The notes beneath the pieces were generated by a model. That model was not told where the DNA came from, did not search any database, and was given only the letters and a program-made list of their open reading frames with translations. This document shows positions 17,531 through 26,676 of a stretch of 64,000 nt of DNA, in pieces. This DNA comes from JACKII01 sp963807085 (GTDB taxonomy: Bacteria > Pseudomonadota > Alphaproteobacteria > Bin95), in NCBI GenBank assembly GCA_963807085.1, contig CAWEBB010000003.1, positions 1 through 64,000 on the forward strand. The letters are read 5' to 3'. Numbering within the stretch: position 1 is the stretch's first letter; every line of letters begins with the position of its first letter. Both the position numbers and the translations under genes were made by a program.

Positions 17531-19603
17531 ATGACCTGGCGCATCGGTGTCGATATCGGCGGCACCTTTACCGACGTGGCGCTGATCGAAGAGGCAAGCG
17601 GCGCCATCGGCGTCGCCAAGACCCCGACCACGCCCGAGGATTTCGGCCGCGGCGTGCTGAACGGCCTGAGCGACGCCCTCGCCAAATACGGCATGCCGAC
17701 GGCGGAGGTAACGCTGCTCTCGCACGCCACGACGGTCGTCACCAATGCGCTGCTGGAGAACCAAGGCGCACGCACCGCGCTGGTCTCGACCAAGGGCTTC
17801 CGCGACGTGCTGGAGTTGCGCCGCTCCGCCCGCGCCGACCTCTATGACCTGTTCCAGGATCCGCCAGCAGTGCTGGTGCCCCGGCACCGGCGGCTGGAGA
17901 TTACGGAACGCATTGCGGCAGACGGCTCCGTCGTAATTCCGCTGGCCGAGGACGAACTGCCAGGACTGATCGATCAATTACAAGCGCTGGAGGTGGAGGC
18001 GGTCGCCGTCTCGTTCCTGTTCTCCTTTCAGAACGACGCGCACGAAAAGGCGGTGGGCAAGGCCATCCGCGCCGCCATGCCGGGTGTGCCGGTTTTCCTC
18101 TCCTGCGAGGTGCTGCCGGAAATTCGCGAGTTCGAGCGCACCTCAACCACGTCCGTCTGCGCCTATGTCGGGCCGATCCTGGAAAGCTATCTGCGCCGCC
18201 TGCAGGAGGCGATCCGGTCGCTGGGCCTGCCCGACCTGATGGTGATGGGCTCGGCTGGCGGCGTGCTGGACGTGCCGGCGGCGCTCGCCATGCCGGCGGC
18301 TGCGGTGGAATCCGGCCCCGCGGCGGGCGTGATCGCGGCCCAACTGATCGGGCGGCAGTTGGACAAGCCGAACCTGCTCTCCTTCGACATGGGCGGCACC
18401 ACGGCCAAGGCGTCTCTGATCGACAACGGCCGCGTCGAGACCACGGCGGAGTACGAGGTCGGCTCGTCTGCCAGCCAGAGCCGCTGGCTGCACGGCACCG
18501 GCCATCCGATCCGCGTGCCCGTCATCGACCTGGCCGAGGTCTCGGCGGGCGGCGGCTCCATCGCCTGGATCGACCCGGCGGGCGCGCTGAAGGTCGGCCC
18601 GCACAGCGCAGGCGCGGTGCCGGGGCCGGTCTGCTATGGCCAGGGCGGGACCCAGCCGACCATCACCGACACCAATCTCGTGCTGGGCTATCTTGACGCC
18701 ACCTCGCTCTTGGGCGGCGAGCTGCCGATCGACTATGCCGCGGCGGAGCGAGCCCTGCGCGAGCAGATCGCCGAACCGCTCGGCCAGAGCGTGGAGCAGG
18801 CGGCGGCGGGCGTGCTCGCCATCGTCAACAATGCCATGGCGGAGGCGCTGCGCATGGTCTCGGTCGAGCGCGGTCACGATCCGCGCGACTTCGCCATGGT
18901 GGCCTTTGGGGGCGCCGGGCCACTGCATGCCTGCGCGCTGGCGGACGAACTGGACGTGCCGGAGGTGATCGTGCCGCCGATCCCCGGCGCATTCTCGGCC
19001 CTGGGCCTGGTGGGCGCGGACATCCGCCGGGACTATGCCCGCACCGTCTACGCGCCGCTCGAGACGCTGTTGCCCGGGCACCTGGCGGTGATCTGGGACG
19101 AGATGGAGGCGGAGGGCCGTCAGATGCTGGCCGCCGCGCGCGTGCCGGAAGATAGCCGACAGATCCTGCGCCAGGCCGACCTGCGCTATGGCCGCCAGGC
19201 GTACGAGCTGACCGTGGATGCGCCGGACGGGGCGGTTACAGAGGCGACGTTGGCCGCACTGGCCGATGCCTTCCACGCCGCGCACGAGCGCACCTATGGC
19301 CATAAGAACGAGGCGGAGGCGGTGCACATCGTGACGCTGCGCCTGTCCGCGGTAGGCCTGCTGGGCGACCCGCATTTCGCCGAGGCGACCGGCGACGGCG
19401 AGAGCATGAAGGGCGAGCGGCAAGCGTGGTTCCCCGCCAGCGGCCGCGTGCCGACGCCGGTGCACGATCGCGCCCGCCTCGCCGCGAAACAGAAAATTGC
19501 TGGCCCGGCCATAGTCGAGTCCCTGGACTCGACCTTGGTGGTGCCGCCCGGCTGGCAGGCCAGGGTCGATGACGCCGGGTTCATCCGGCTGGTGCGAGGA
19601 TAA
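17531..19603 (+). CDS. hyuA: hydantoinase/oxoprolinase family protein, subunit A (HyuA)
   Basis: A 690-residue ATP-dependent amidohydrolase subunit of the N-methylhydantoinase/5-oxoprolinase/acetone carboxylase superfamily. Actin-fold ATP-binding motifs are GVDIGGTFTDVAL at the N-terminus, HATTVVTNALLE, EFERTSTT, FDMGGTTAKASL near residue 285, the GGGSIAW loop and the FGGAGPLHA block near 460. HyuB follows 4 bases after the stop, so the two form a heteromeric enzyme cleaving a cyclic amide such as a hydantoin or 5-oxoproline with ATP. The substrate is unknown. It is one of three HyuA paralogs here and the only one with HyuB. Confidence 0.9.
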   Translation: MTWRIGVDIGGTFTDVALIEEASGAIGVAKTPTTPEDFGRGVLNGLSDALAKYGMPTAEVTLLSHATTVVTNALLENQGARTALVSTKGFRDVLELRRSARADLYDLFQDPPAVLVPRHRRLEITERIAADGSVVIPLAEDELPGLIDQLQALEVEAVAVSFLFSFQNDAHEKAVGKAIRAAMPGVPVFLSCEVLPEIREFERTSTTSVCAYVGPILESYLRRLQEAIRSLGLPDLMVMGSAGGVLDVPAALAMPAAAVESGPAAGVIAAQLIGRQLDKPNLLSFDMGGTTAKASLIDNGRVETTAEYEVGSSASQSRWLHGTGHPIRVPVIDLAEVSAGGGSIAWIDPAGALKVGPHSAGAVPGPVCYGQGGTQPTITDTNLVLGYLDATSLLGGELPIDYAAAERALREQIAEPLGQSVEQAAAGVLAIVNNAMAEALRMVSVERGHDPRDFAMVAFGGAGPLHACALADELDVPEVIVPPIPGAFSALGLVGADIRRDYARTVYAPLETLLPGHLAVIWDEMEAEGRQMLAAARVPEDSRQILRQADLRYGRQAYELTVDAPDGAVTEATLAALADAFHAAHERTYGHKNEAEAVHIVTLRLSAVGLLGDPHFAEATGDGESMKGERQAWFPASGRVPTPVHDRARLAAKQKIAGPAIVESLDSTLVVPPGWQARVDDAGFIRLVRG

Positions 19604-19607
19604 GACC

Positions 19608-21281
19608 ATGACCGACCCGAAATTCGATCCCGCGACCTTTGAAGTCGTCAAGAACAGCCTGATGAAAATCGCCGAGGAGATGAAGATCGTCCTCGCCAAG
19701 ACCGCCTACTCCCCTATCCTGAAGGTGGCGGGCGACTATTCCTGCGGCGTCTTCGACACCAGCGGCAACATGGTGGCGCAAGGTCCGGACCTGCCCATCC
19801 ATCTTGGCTCCATGCCCGATGCGGTCCGCGCCGTGGTGCAGGTCTTCGGTTCTGATGCCGACGGCGACGACGTGGCCGAGGGCGACGTGTTCATCCACAA
19901 CGACCCTTATTTCGGCGGCTCGCACCTGCCGGACGTGAACGTGGTGACGCCCGCATTCCATGAGGGCGCGCTGCTGGGATATTGCTGCGTGCGCGCCCAT
20001 TGGCCGGATATCGGCAGCGCCACGCCCGGCTCCTATGGCGCGGTGACGGAGATCTATGGCGAGGGCCTGCGCCTGCCACCGGTCCGGCTCTATAAGGACG
20101 GCCGGATCGACCGGAACATCGAGGCCATCATCATGGCCAATGTGCGCACACCGGAGGAGCGCATCGGCGACTTGCGCGCCCAGGTGGCCGCCAACCGCCG
20201 CGCCTGCCAGCGTCTGGCCGCGCTTGCCGGAAAGCACGGGGCCGACGGGCTGAGGGCGATCATGGCGGAGGTCATGGATTATTCCGAACGCATGATGCGC
20301 CTCATGCTGCAAAAGCTGCCGGACGGCGAGGCGCGCTTCGAGGATTTCTGCGACGGCGACGGCATCATCGAGGACGGCGCGGACGACGACGAAATCTTTT
20401 GGGTGCGCATGCGCATCCGGAAGCAGGGCGACACGATCGCGGTAGATTTCGACGGCTCCGACCCGAAGGTGCCGGGGCCCATCAACGCGCCCTTGAGCGT
20501 GACCGCCAGCGGCGTTTATGCGGCCTTGAAGATGGTGATCGACCCTAACAGCCTGATTCCGCCCAATTCCGGCGCCTGGCGGCCGATCACGGTGACCGCG
20601 CCGGAGGGCTCCTGCGTGAATGCGGAATTCCCCTCCCCCGTGGTCTATGCCAACCACGAGATGAGCCACCGGGTCTGTGACATGACCTTCGGCGCCCTGG
20701 CTCAATTCATGCCCGACAACGTGATGGCCTGCAGCCAGGGCACCAGCGCCATCGTTAATTTCGGCGGGCAAGACCCGCGCAACGGCAACCGCTATGTCTC
20801 CTATGAGACCATCAAGGGCGGCACCGGCGCGCGTCCCGGCAAGGATGGCATCAACACGGTGGCGGCGGGCATTTCCAACACCATGAACACGCCCATCGAG
20901 GTGCTGGAGATGAGCTTCCCCTTGCGCGTGGACTACTACGAAATCACCGCGAACAGCGGCGGCGAGGGCCAGTGGCGCGGCGGCTGCGGCGCGCGGCGGG
21001 CCTGGACGGTTCTCGGCCACGACAGCCGCGCGACCGTGTGCTTCGAGCGCACCCGCTCCGCCCCTTTCGGCATTTGCGGCGGCGAGGCAGGCGCGGCGGC
21101 CAGGATCAAGCTTCGCCTGCCGGACGGCCGCGAGCGGGCGCTGGTTTCCAAGGGCGCCTTCAATGCGCCAGCGGGATCACAGGTGATTATCGAGGCCCCC
21201 GGCGGCGGCGGCTATGGCGACAAGACCAAGCGTGGTGCGGCGGCGCGGGAAGCCGATGCCGTGAACGGGTATGTAGAGTAA
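19608..21281 (+). CDS. hyuB: hydantoinase B/oxoprolinase family protein (HyuB)
   Basis: A 557-residue partner of HyuA. ATG 19608 is used; an in-frame upstream start would overlap hyuA. Typical blocks are FEVVKNSLMKIAEEMKIV, SCGVFDTSGNMVAQGPDLPI, the metal/substrate-site region FIHNDPYFGGSHLPDV, and ELSFPLRV-like and SGGEGQWRGGCG segments near the C-terminus. Together with HyuA it hydrolyses cyclic amides. The stop is only 4 bases from the convergent ppa gene. Confidence 0.9.
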   Translation: MTDPKFDPATFEVVKNSLMKIAEEMKIVLAKTAYSPILKVAGDYSCGVFDTSGNMVAQGPDLPIHLGSMPDAVRAVVQVFGSDADGDDVAEGDVFIHNDPYFGGSHLPDVNVVTPAFHEGALLGYCCVRAHWPDIGSATPGSYGAVTEIYGEGLRLPPVRLYKDGRIDRNIEAIIMANVRTPEERIGDLRAQVAANRRACQRLAALAGKHGADGLRAIMAEVMDYSERMMRLMLQKLPDGEARFEDFCDGDGIIEDGADDDEIFWVRMRIRKQGDTIAVDFDGSDPKVPGPINAPLSVTASGVYAALKMVIDPNSLIPPNSGAWRPITVTAPEGSCVNAEFPSPVVYANHEMSHRVCDMTFGALAQFMPDNVMACSQGTSAIVNFGGQDPRNGNRYVSYETIKGGTGARPGKDGINTVAAGISNTMNTPIEVLEMSFPLRVDYYEITANSGGEGQWRGGCGARRAWTVLGHDSRATVCFERTRSAPFGICGGEAGAAARIKLRLPDGRERALVSKGAFNAPAGSQVIIEAPGGGGYGDKTKRGAAAREADAVNGYVE

Positions 21282-21285
21282 GGTA

Positions 21286-21813
21286 TTACCCCTTCGCTCG
21301 CTCGATCGCCTCCTTGATCAGACGGCGCGCGTTGCTTGCGTCCAACCAGTCGCCGATCTTCACCCACTTGCCGGGTTCCAGATCCTTGTAGTGCTCAAAG
21401 AAATGCTGGATCTGCTGGAGCGTGATCTCCGGCAGATTGTCGTAGTTGCGCACCCCGTCATAGCGCCGCGTCAGGTGCGGCGAGGGTACGGCGATGATCT
21501 TTTCGTCCTGGCCGCCATCGTCCTCCATCAGCAGCGCGCCAATCGGCACTACATTGATGACGCAGCCGGGAACCAGTTGGCGGGTATTGCAGACCAGCAC
21601 GTCGATCGGATCGCCGTCCTCCGACAGTGTGTGCGGCACAAAGCCGTAATTCCCCGGATAGGTCATGGGCGTGTGCAGAAAACGGTCCACCACCAGCGTC
21701 CCGGCGTTCTTGTCCATCTCATACTTGATCGGCTGGCCGCCGACCGGCACTTCGATGATCACGTTCACGTCTTCCGGCGGGTCGTTGCCGATGGCGATCG
21801 CTTCTATGCGCAT
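21286..21813 (-). CDS. ppa: inorganic pyrophosphatase
   Basis: Family I soluble pyrophosphatase, 175 residues, which hydrolyses PPi and drives biosynthetic reactions. ATG 21813 is chosen because family members start close to the NVIIEVPVGGQPIKYE strand. Active-site features are the GNYGFVPHT segment, the signature DGDPIDVLV with its three metal-binding aspartates, and KIIAVP. A longer reading to 21873 adds a non-conserved leader and is not favoured. It is convergent with hyuB. Confidence 0.95.
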   Translation of the reverse strand: MRIEAIAIGNDPPEDVNVIIEVPVGGQPIKYEMDKNAGTLVVDRFLHTPMTYPGNYGFVPHTLSEDGDPIDVLVCNTRQLVPGCVINVVPIGALLMEDDGGQDEKIIAVPSPHLTRRYDGVRNYDNLPEITLQQIQHFFEHYKDLEPGKWVKIGDWLDASNARRLIKEAIERAKG

Positions 21814-21894
21814 GGTTCCAGCTTTCCAGTCCAAGGTTTTGCGTGAGCGCAGGCACAACAGCCCTGCCATCATACCGCCTAAGGAATATCGTCT

Positions 21895-22884
21895 TTAAGG
21901 AATATCAGCGGGCCTGACCTCGTTGATCAGCGGCTCGTCCCGGACATAACGCGGCAAATTATCGAGAAACAGTTCCATCCAGCGCGTAGCGCCGCCGCTG
22001 CCTGCAAACGAGGTGTGACAGGTCATGCGCACCTTCGGATGGGTCCAAAGCGGATCGTCGGTCGGCAGCGGCTCCGTGTGGAACACATCCAGCACCGCCG
22101 TCGCCAGTCGCCCTTCGTCCAATGCGGCCATCAGCGCGGCATCGTCGATCAACGGCCCACGACCGACATTCAGCAGGATCGCCCCCTCCTTCACATACGC
22201 GAAGAAATCGGCGTCGGCGAAGCCGCGGGTCTGATCGTTCAGCGGGCAGGCCAGCACGATCACGTCCGCATCGCCCGCAAAATGCCCGATCTCGGCAAGC
22301 GTCCCCGCCCGGTCCACCAGCTCATTTGTTTCCGGCGAGCGGCGGATGACGGTGGTGGAGGCGCCGAACGCCTTGACCTTGCGCGCGGTCTCGCGGCCGA
22401 TCGGGCCAAAGCCGACGATCAGCCAGTTGGTGCGCCAGATCTCGCGGAAGGGCGTGATCTGCCATGTCTTCGCCGCCTGGATCTGCCGCTGCTGCTCGAA
22501 TGGCTGAAAGAGGTTCAGAACCTGCCCCACCAGATACTCGGAAATGGCCATGGCCTGGGCGCTGGAGTTGCAGACGCGCGTGCCCTTTTCCTTGATCCGG
22601 CCATAGGCGGGATGGTCCAGGCCGGCATTGAAGGTCTGCAGCACGTCGATGCTCTTGATCCGCAGCATCAGGTCGAACACGGGTTCCTGCGCCTTGTCCC
22701 GCGAAATGAAGTTCGAGAGCCAGAAATAATCGACCTCGGTCTGTTCCGGCGCGATCTCCGCCCCGTCACGGTAGAGCCTGCCCTCGGCATCGAAGGTCAG
22801 CACGGCGATGTCGAGGCCGAGCGCATCCAGCCGCTCGCGGATCGCGTCATAGGCGGGTGCGTAAAGCGCGACGGTCTTGGTCAT
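21895..22884 (-). CDS. D-isomer specific 2-hydroxyacid dehydrogenase
   Basis: A 329-residue NAD(P)-dependent 2-hydroxyacid dehydrogenase. The nucleotide-binding Rossmann motif is GFGPIGRETA near residue 160. The catalytic-region NVGRGPLIDDAAL supplies Arg-containing contacts, the Glu is near AVLDVFHTEPLP, and the likely catalytic His is in TCHTSFAG. The N-terminal substrate domain is divergent, so glyoxylate, hydroxypyruvate or a branched 2-keto acid are all possible substrates. It lies 78 bases downstream of an LLM flavoprotein on the same strand and may act on its product. Confidence 0.85.
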   Translation of the reverse strand: MTKTVALYAPAYDAIRERLDALGLDIAVLTFDAEGRLYRDGAEIAPEQTEVDYFWLSNFISRDKAQEPVFDLMLRIKSIDVLQTFNAGLDHPAYGRIKEKGTRVCNSSAQAMAISEYLVGQVLNLFQPFEQQRQIQAAKTWQITPFREIWRTNWLIVGFGPIGRETARKVKAFGASTTVIRRSPETNELVDRAGTLAEIGHFAGDADVIVLACPLNDQTRGFADADFFAYVKEGAILLNVGRGPLIDDAALMAALDEGRLATAVLDVFHTEPLPTDDPLWTHPKVRMTCHTSFAGSGGATRWMELFLDNLPRYVRDEPLINEVRPADIP

Positions 22885-22963
22885 GGAAGGCCTCGGACAA
22901 TGGCTGGGAAAAGGGATGGGAGCCGGACAAACCTATAGGCCCGAACGGAGAGCCCATTGCAAG

Positions 22964-24276
22964 TTAAGCTGCCGGCCGGTCCAGCCCATAATGCTCGCGC
23001 AGGGTGTTGCCGCCATATTCGGTGCGAAACAGGCCACGTTTCTGCAGGATCGGCACGACCTCGGCCACGAACACGTCCAGCATTTTCGGCAATACCGGCG
23101 GCATCAGGTTGAAGCCGTCGGCCACGCCCTCCCGCAGCCAGGTTTCCATGAAATCCGCCACCTGCTCCGGCGTGCCGGCATAGATGAAGTGCCCGCGCGC
23201 GCCCGCAAGCGTCGCCAGCAACTGCCGCAAGGTCGGCTTCTCGCGCCGCACCATGCCGATGATGACCTCGGTCCGGCTGCGCGCCGCCTGCACGGTTTCC
23301 GGGTCCGGAAAGTCGTCTGGCGACAGGGGCGTATCCAGCGGCAGATGGCTGAAATCATGCCCGCCGAACCGGCCAGAGAGCCGCCTGCGCCCGACCTCCA
23401 CGTCGGTGAGTGCGTTCAGTTCCTCACGGTACTTGATCGCCTCCGCCTCGGTGCCGGCGATGGCGGGGAGAAGCCCGGCAGGATGATCGCCTGGTCCTCC
23501 CGGCGCCCGGCCTTGCGCACGCGGGCCTTCAGGTCATGGTAGAATTCCTCAGCCGTCGCGCGCTCCAGGTGGGCGGTGAACACGGCCTCTGCATGGCGGG
23601 CGGCGAAATCGCGGCCCGTGTCCGACGAGCCCGCCTGCACCAGCACCGGCCAGCCCTGCACCGGCCGCGGCATGTTCATCGGCCCCTGCACGCTATAATG
23701 CTTGCCGCGATGGCCGACTGCGTGGATCTTGCTCATGTCGGCATATCGGCCGGTCTCGCGGTCATCCAGCACCGCGCCGTCCCCCCAGCTATCCCAAAGC
23801 GCCTTGGCGACCGCCATGAATTCCTCCGCCCGCTCATAGCGCTCGGCGTGGCTGATCTGGGCCTCGTCGCCATAGTTCTTCGCCGCGGGCACGCTCCACG
23901 AGGTGACGATGTTCCAGCCCGCCCTGCCGTTCGAGATATGATCCAGCGAGGCGAACTGGCGGGCCAGATTGAAGGGCTCGGTATAGGTGGTGGAGCAGGT
24001 CCCGATCAGGCCGATGCGCTCTGTCGCCATGGCCATGGCGGTCAGGCTGGTGATGGGCTCCAGCCACGAGCGCGCCGCCTGGCCCGCATCCTCGCCCAGC
24101 GAGAGCGAGTCCGCCAGAAAGACGGAGTCGAACAGACCCTTCTCCGCCTTTTGCGCCAGGTCGTTGTAGTAGCGGATATCGGTCAGCGGCAGCGGCGAGG
24201 CGTCCGGGTGCCGCCACGAAGCCTCGTGATGGCCGCGGGAGTGGATGAACAGGTTCAGGTGCAGTTGGCGTTGCAT
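22964..24276 (-). CDS. LLM-class flavin-dependent monooxygenase (NtaA/SnaA/DszA type), frameshifted
   Basis: FMN-dependent monooxygenase of the nitrilotriacetate/dibenzothiophene-sulfone subgroup, about 437 residues after repair. ATG 24276 follows an AGGAAC sequence. The N-terminus QRQLHLNLFIHSRGHHEASW, FLADSLSLGED, NLARQFASLDHISNGRAGWN and VQAGSSDTGRDFAARHAEAV are hallmark blocks. The frame breaks at a C run at 23474-23476, where one base is missing (PGLLPAIAGTEAEA expected); the C-terminal part then continues to DRPAA. These enzymes need an external NADH:FMN reductase, which is not seen nearby. The substrate is unknown. Confidence 0.85.
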
Positions 24277-24363
24277 GGGCGGGTTCCTGAATGACGGGAC
24301 AGCCATGGAAGCAACATTAGTGCGGGCGTGCAACCGAACCGGAAGAGACCGGCAAAGGTGCGG

Positions 24364-25440
24364 CTATGACAGCCGTGCGCGCGAGAAAGATATCAGGTCT
24401 GCAACTTGGTGGCGGACCGCAAGCGACGGCTTTTCAATGAAATACCAGGACAGGGCGGCGCAGCAGATTGCGATGGGAAAAGATAACGTTATATTTTCCC
24501 ATGGCAGCATCGGTCCGAATAAAAACACGACCAATTGCTGCGTTGGAAAGGCATAGATGTATAGGCCGTAAGAAAAATCACCCAAGGAATTATACCGCCG
24601 CAGGGCCCCACCTGGCAGATAGGCTACGAGAAAAGTGGTGTAGCTGAGCCAGAGCAGAAAGATTTCGATAAATACAAGTGTTTCATACATCAGAATTGCA
24701 AAAGCGCCCAGGGCAACACTGCCAAGCCAGCTCAACGGCACCCGGTCACGCCAGGCATAGAGAGCAACGCCAAAGGCGAACGGCAGCGAAATATCGCGGA
24801 ACAGCTTCAGCTTGACGGGTACCGCTTCGGCGATGACAGGAAGGCCGACGGCGGCATACACCGCCAGATAGCCCAACAGAACCAGCGTGATGGACAGTCG
24901 CTTACGGAACAGCCCCAGCAGGCCTATGAGCAAAACACCGGCATAGCACGCGAGCTCGTGTACCAAGGTCCAAAGCGACCCATTGATCGCACCCGGCAAT
25001 GGCTGGTTTTGATACACGCCCGGCAGATCATACTGTAGGCTGACCAAAGTAATATTCCGGATTATATAGGATACGACACCGGAATCAGAGAAATAGTCTC
25101 CCACTGCCAATCTGGTCAGCAATGGTCCATAAAGCAAGGCAGTGACAAACACGACGAATATCAGCGCCGGAAACAGCCGCATGCCCCGCGCAGCAATCCA
25201 GTCCGAGACGCGATTGGCGCGATCGAAGCTCCGGGCAATCAAAAAGCCGGAAATGGCAAAGAAAATAGCGACGGATATCCAACCGAGCGACCGGTCCAAC
25301 ACACCTTCCAACGGTTCGATAGTCCCCGCGCCCAACGAAATGGGGTAGGCATGAGATACCAACACCGCTGCTGCAGCGATAATCCGAATAAGATTGAAGT
25401 TATTGTCCCTGCCGCCGCAAACATCTGCCAAATAAACCAT
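24364..25440 (-). CDS. acyltransferase 3 family membrane protein
   Basis: A 358-residue integral membrane acyltransferase (OatA/NodX/OafA family) with about ten helices. It starts with NFNLIRIIAAAAVLVSHAYP, which contains the conserved catalytic His, then GWISVAIFFAISGFLIARSF and WIAARGMRLFPALIFVV with conserved Arg, and the SLWTLVHELACY segment. It would transfer an acyl group to a surface polysaccharide or lipid. It is clearly more AT-rich than neighbours and sits alone among catabolic genes, suggesting acquisition by transfer. No glycan synthesis genes are adjacent. Confidence 0.85.
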   Translation of the reverse strand: MVYLADVCGGRDNNFNLIRIIAAAAVLVSHAYPISLGAGTIEPLEGVLDRSLGWISVAIFFAISGFLIARSFDRANRVSDWIAARGMRLFPALIFVVFVTALLYGPLLTRLAVGDYFSDSGVVSYIIRNITLVSLQYDLPGVYQNQPLPGAINGSLWTLVHELACYAGVLLIGLLGLFRKRLSITLVLLGYLAVYAAVGLPVIAEAVPVKLKLFRDISLPFAFGVALYAWRDRVPLSWLGSVALGAFAILMYETLVFIEIFLLWLSYTTFLVAYLPGGALRRYNSLGDFSYGLYIYAFPTQQLVVFLFGPMLPWENITLSFPIAICCAALSWYFIEKPSLAVRHQVADLISFSRARLS

Positions 25441-25642
25441 CGTATTCTACACTCCCAAGGCTCCGGCGGTCGCAAAGCCGCAGGTTCGCCAGCGCACCCC
25501 AAGCATTTTTGTGCGTTTGCGCTTTCTGATAGATCGTAAACGAGGCACAAGGGGCGACCATCGGCTCTGCGTTGAATTGGCAGCAGGCTTGATTATTGCG
25601 ATACTCCACAGTTGGCCTCCTCTGACACCCCAAGGATATCCC

Positions 25643-26500
25643 ATGAAACTTAACGCTTGGTTCCCCACCGTCACCATTGGCAACGACCCTGCCGCCATCC
25701 GCGATTGGGCGCAGGCCGCCGAAGAGCTGGGCTATGACTATATCGAGGTGCCAGACCACGTCTTTGGCGCTACCGCGCGCGATGGCTGGGAGCCGCGCTA
25801 CGCCGCCGACGCGCCGTTCCACGAGACCTTCACCACCATGGCCTATCTGGCCGCCTGCACTACGCGGATCAAACTGTCGTCGGGCGTGCTGATCCTGCCC
25901 CAGCGCCAGACCGGCGTGGTTGCGAAGCAGTGCGTGGAAGTAGACCTGCTGAGCGAGGGGCGCCTGCGGCTCGGCATCGGCGTCGGCTGGAACCATGTGG
26001 AGTACGAGGCGCTCGGCTGCGAGTGGAAGACCCGCGGCGCAAAACAGGCCGAACAGATCGAGGTGCTGCGCAAGCTCTGGACCGAGGACTTGGTCACTTA
26101 CAAGGGCCGCTTCCACGACTATTTCGAGGTGACGGTGGTACCGGCACCCCGGCAGCGGCCGATCCCGATCTGGCTGGGCGGCTCCGCGCCCGCGGTGATC
26201 GAGCGCGCGGCCCGGCTCGGCGACGGCTGGATGCCGATCCTGGCGCCCGACGACGCGGGCAGGGCGGCGCTGGAGACCTTCCATGGCCATCTGGAGGCGT
26301 TCGGACGCAAGCGCGCGGACGTAGGCATGGAGGCCTGGCTGCGCTTTTCCGAGAACGCGCCCCAAGCCTGGGCCGCCGCCGCGGACGGCTGGCGCGCGCT
26401 GGGCGCGGACTACGCCATGCTCTACCCCATGTGGCGCGACGAGAGCGTCGACGCCCAGATCGAAATCCTGCGGCGGTTCAAGGACGTGGCGGGGGGCTGA
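25643..26500 (+). CDS. LLM-class F420/FMN-dependent oxidoreductase
   Basis: A 285-residue TIM-barrel luciferase-like oxidoreductase. ATG 25643 is preceded by AAGGA at a good distance, and upstream in-frame residues are not conserved. Blocks are YDYIEVPDHVFG, LAACTTRIKLSSGVLILPQRQ, GRLRLGIGVGWNHVEYEALG and PIPIWLGGSAPAVIERAARLGDG, typical of the Rv2161c-like F420-dependent group. Whether it uses F420 or FMN cannot be told. It is 176 bases upstream of a monooxygenase with an acyl-CoA dehydrogenase fold on the same strand. Confidence 0.88.
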   Translation: MKLNAWFPTVTIGNDPAAIRDWAQAAEELGYDYIEVPDHVFGATARDGWEPRYAADAPFHETFTTMAYLAACTTRIKLSSGVLILPQRQTGVVAKQCVEVDLLSEGRLRLGIGVGWNHVEYEALGCEWKTRGAKQAEQIEVLRKLWTEDLVTYKGRFHDYFEVTVVPAPRQRPIPIWLGGSAPAVIERAARLGDGWMPILAPDDAGRAALETFHGHLEAFGRKRADVGMEAWLRFSENAPQAWAAAADGWRALGADYAMLYPMWRDESVDAQIEILRRFKDVAGG

Positions 26501-26676
26501 GGCGCGCCCTCCAGCGGACGGGACCCCCACCCATTCGCTAACGAGGCAGCGCCGAGACCCGGGAAAAAGGAAACAAGAGAGGTGCCGGCCCGCCGCTCTC
26601 TGACGCTTCCCCCAGGCGCTTACCCGTTGACACTCCCCGCTGGTTCCGCCGCAATGGTGGGCAAAAGGATACCGTC

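Noticed and set aside
18143..21020. Very long open frames on the minus strand opposite hyuA and hyuB (about 518 and 479 codons)
   Set aside because: They are codon-position shadows in GC-rich DNA; their translations are His/Arg/Gly-rich and match no family, while the plus-strand proteins are clear.
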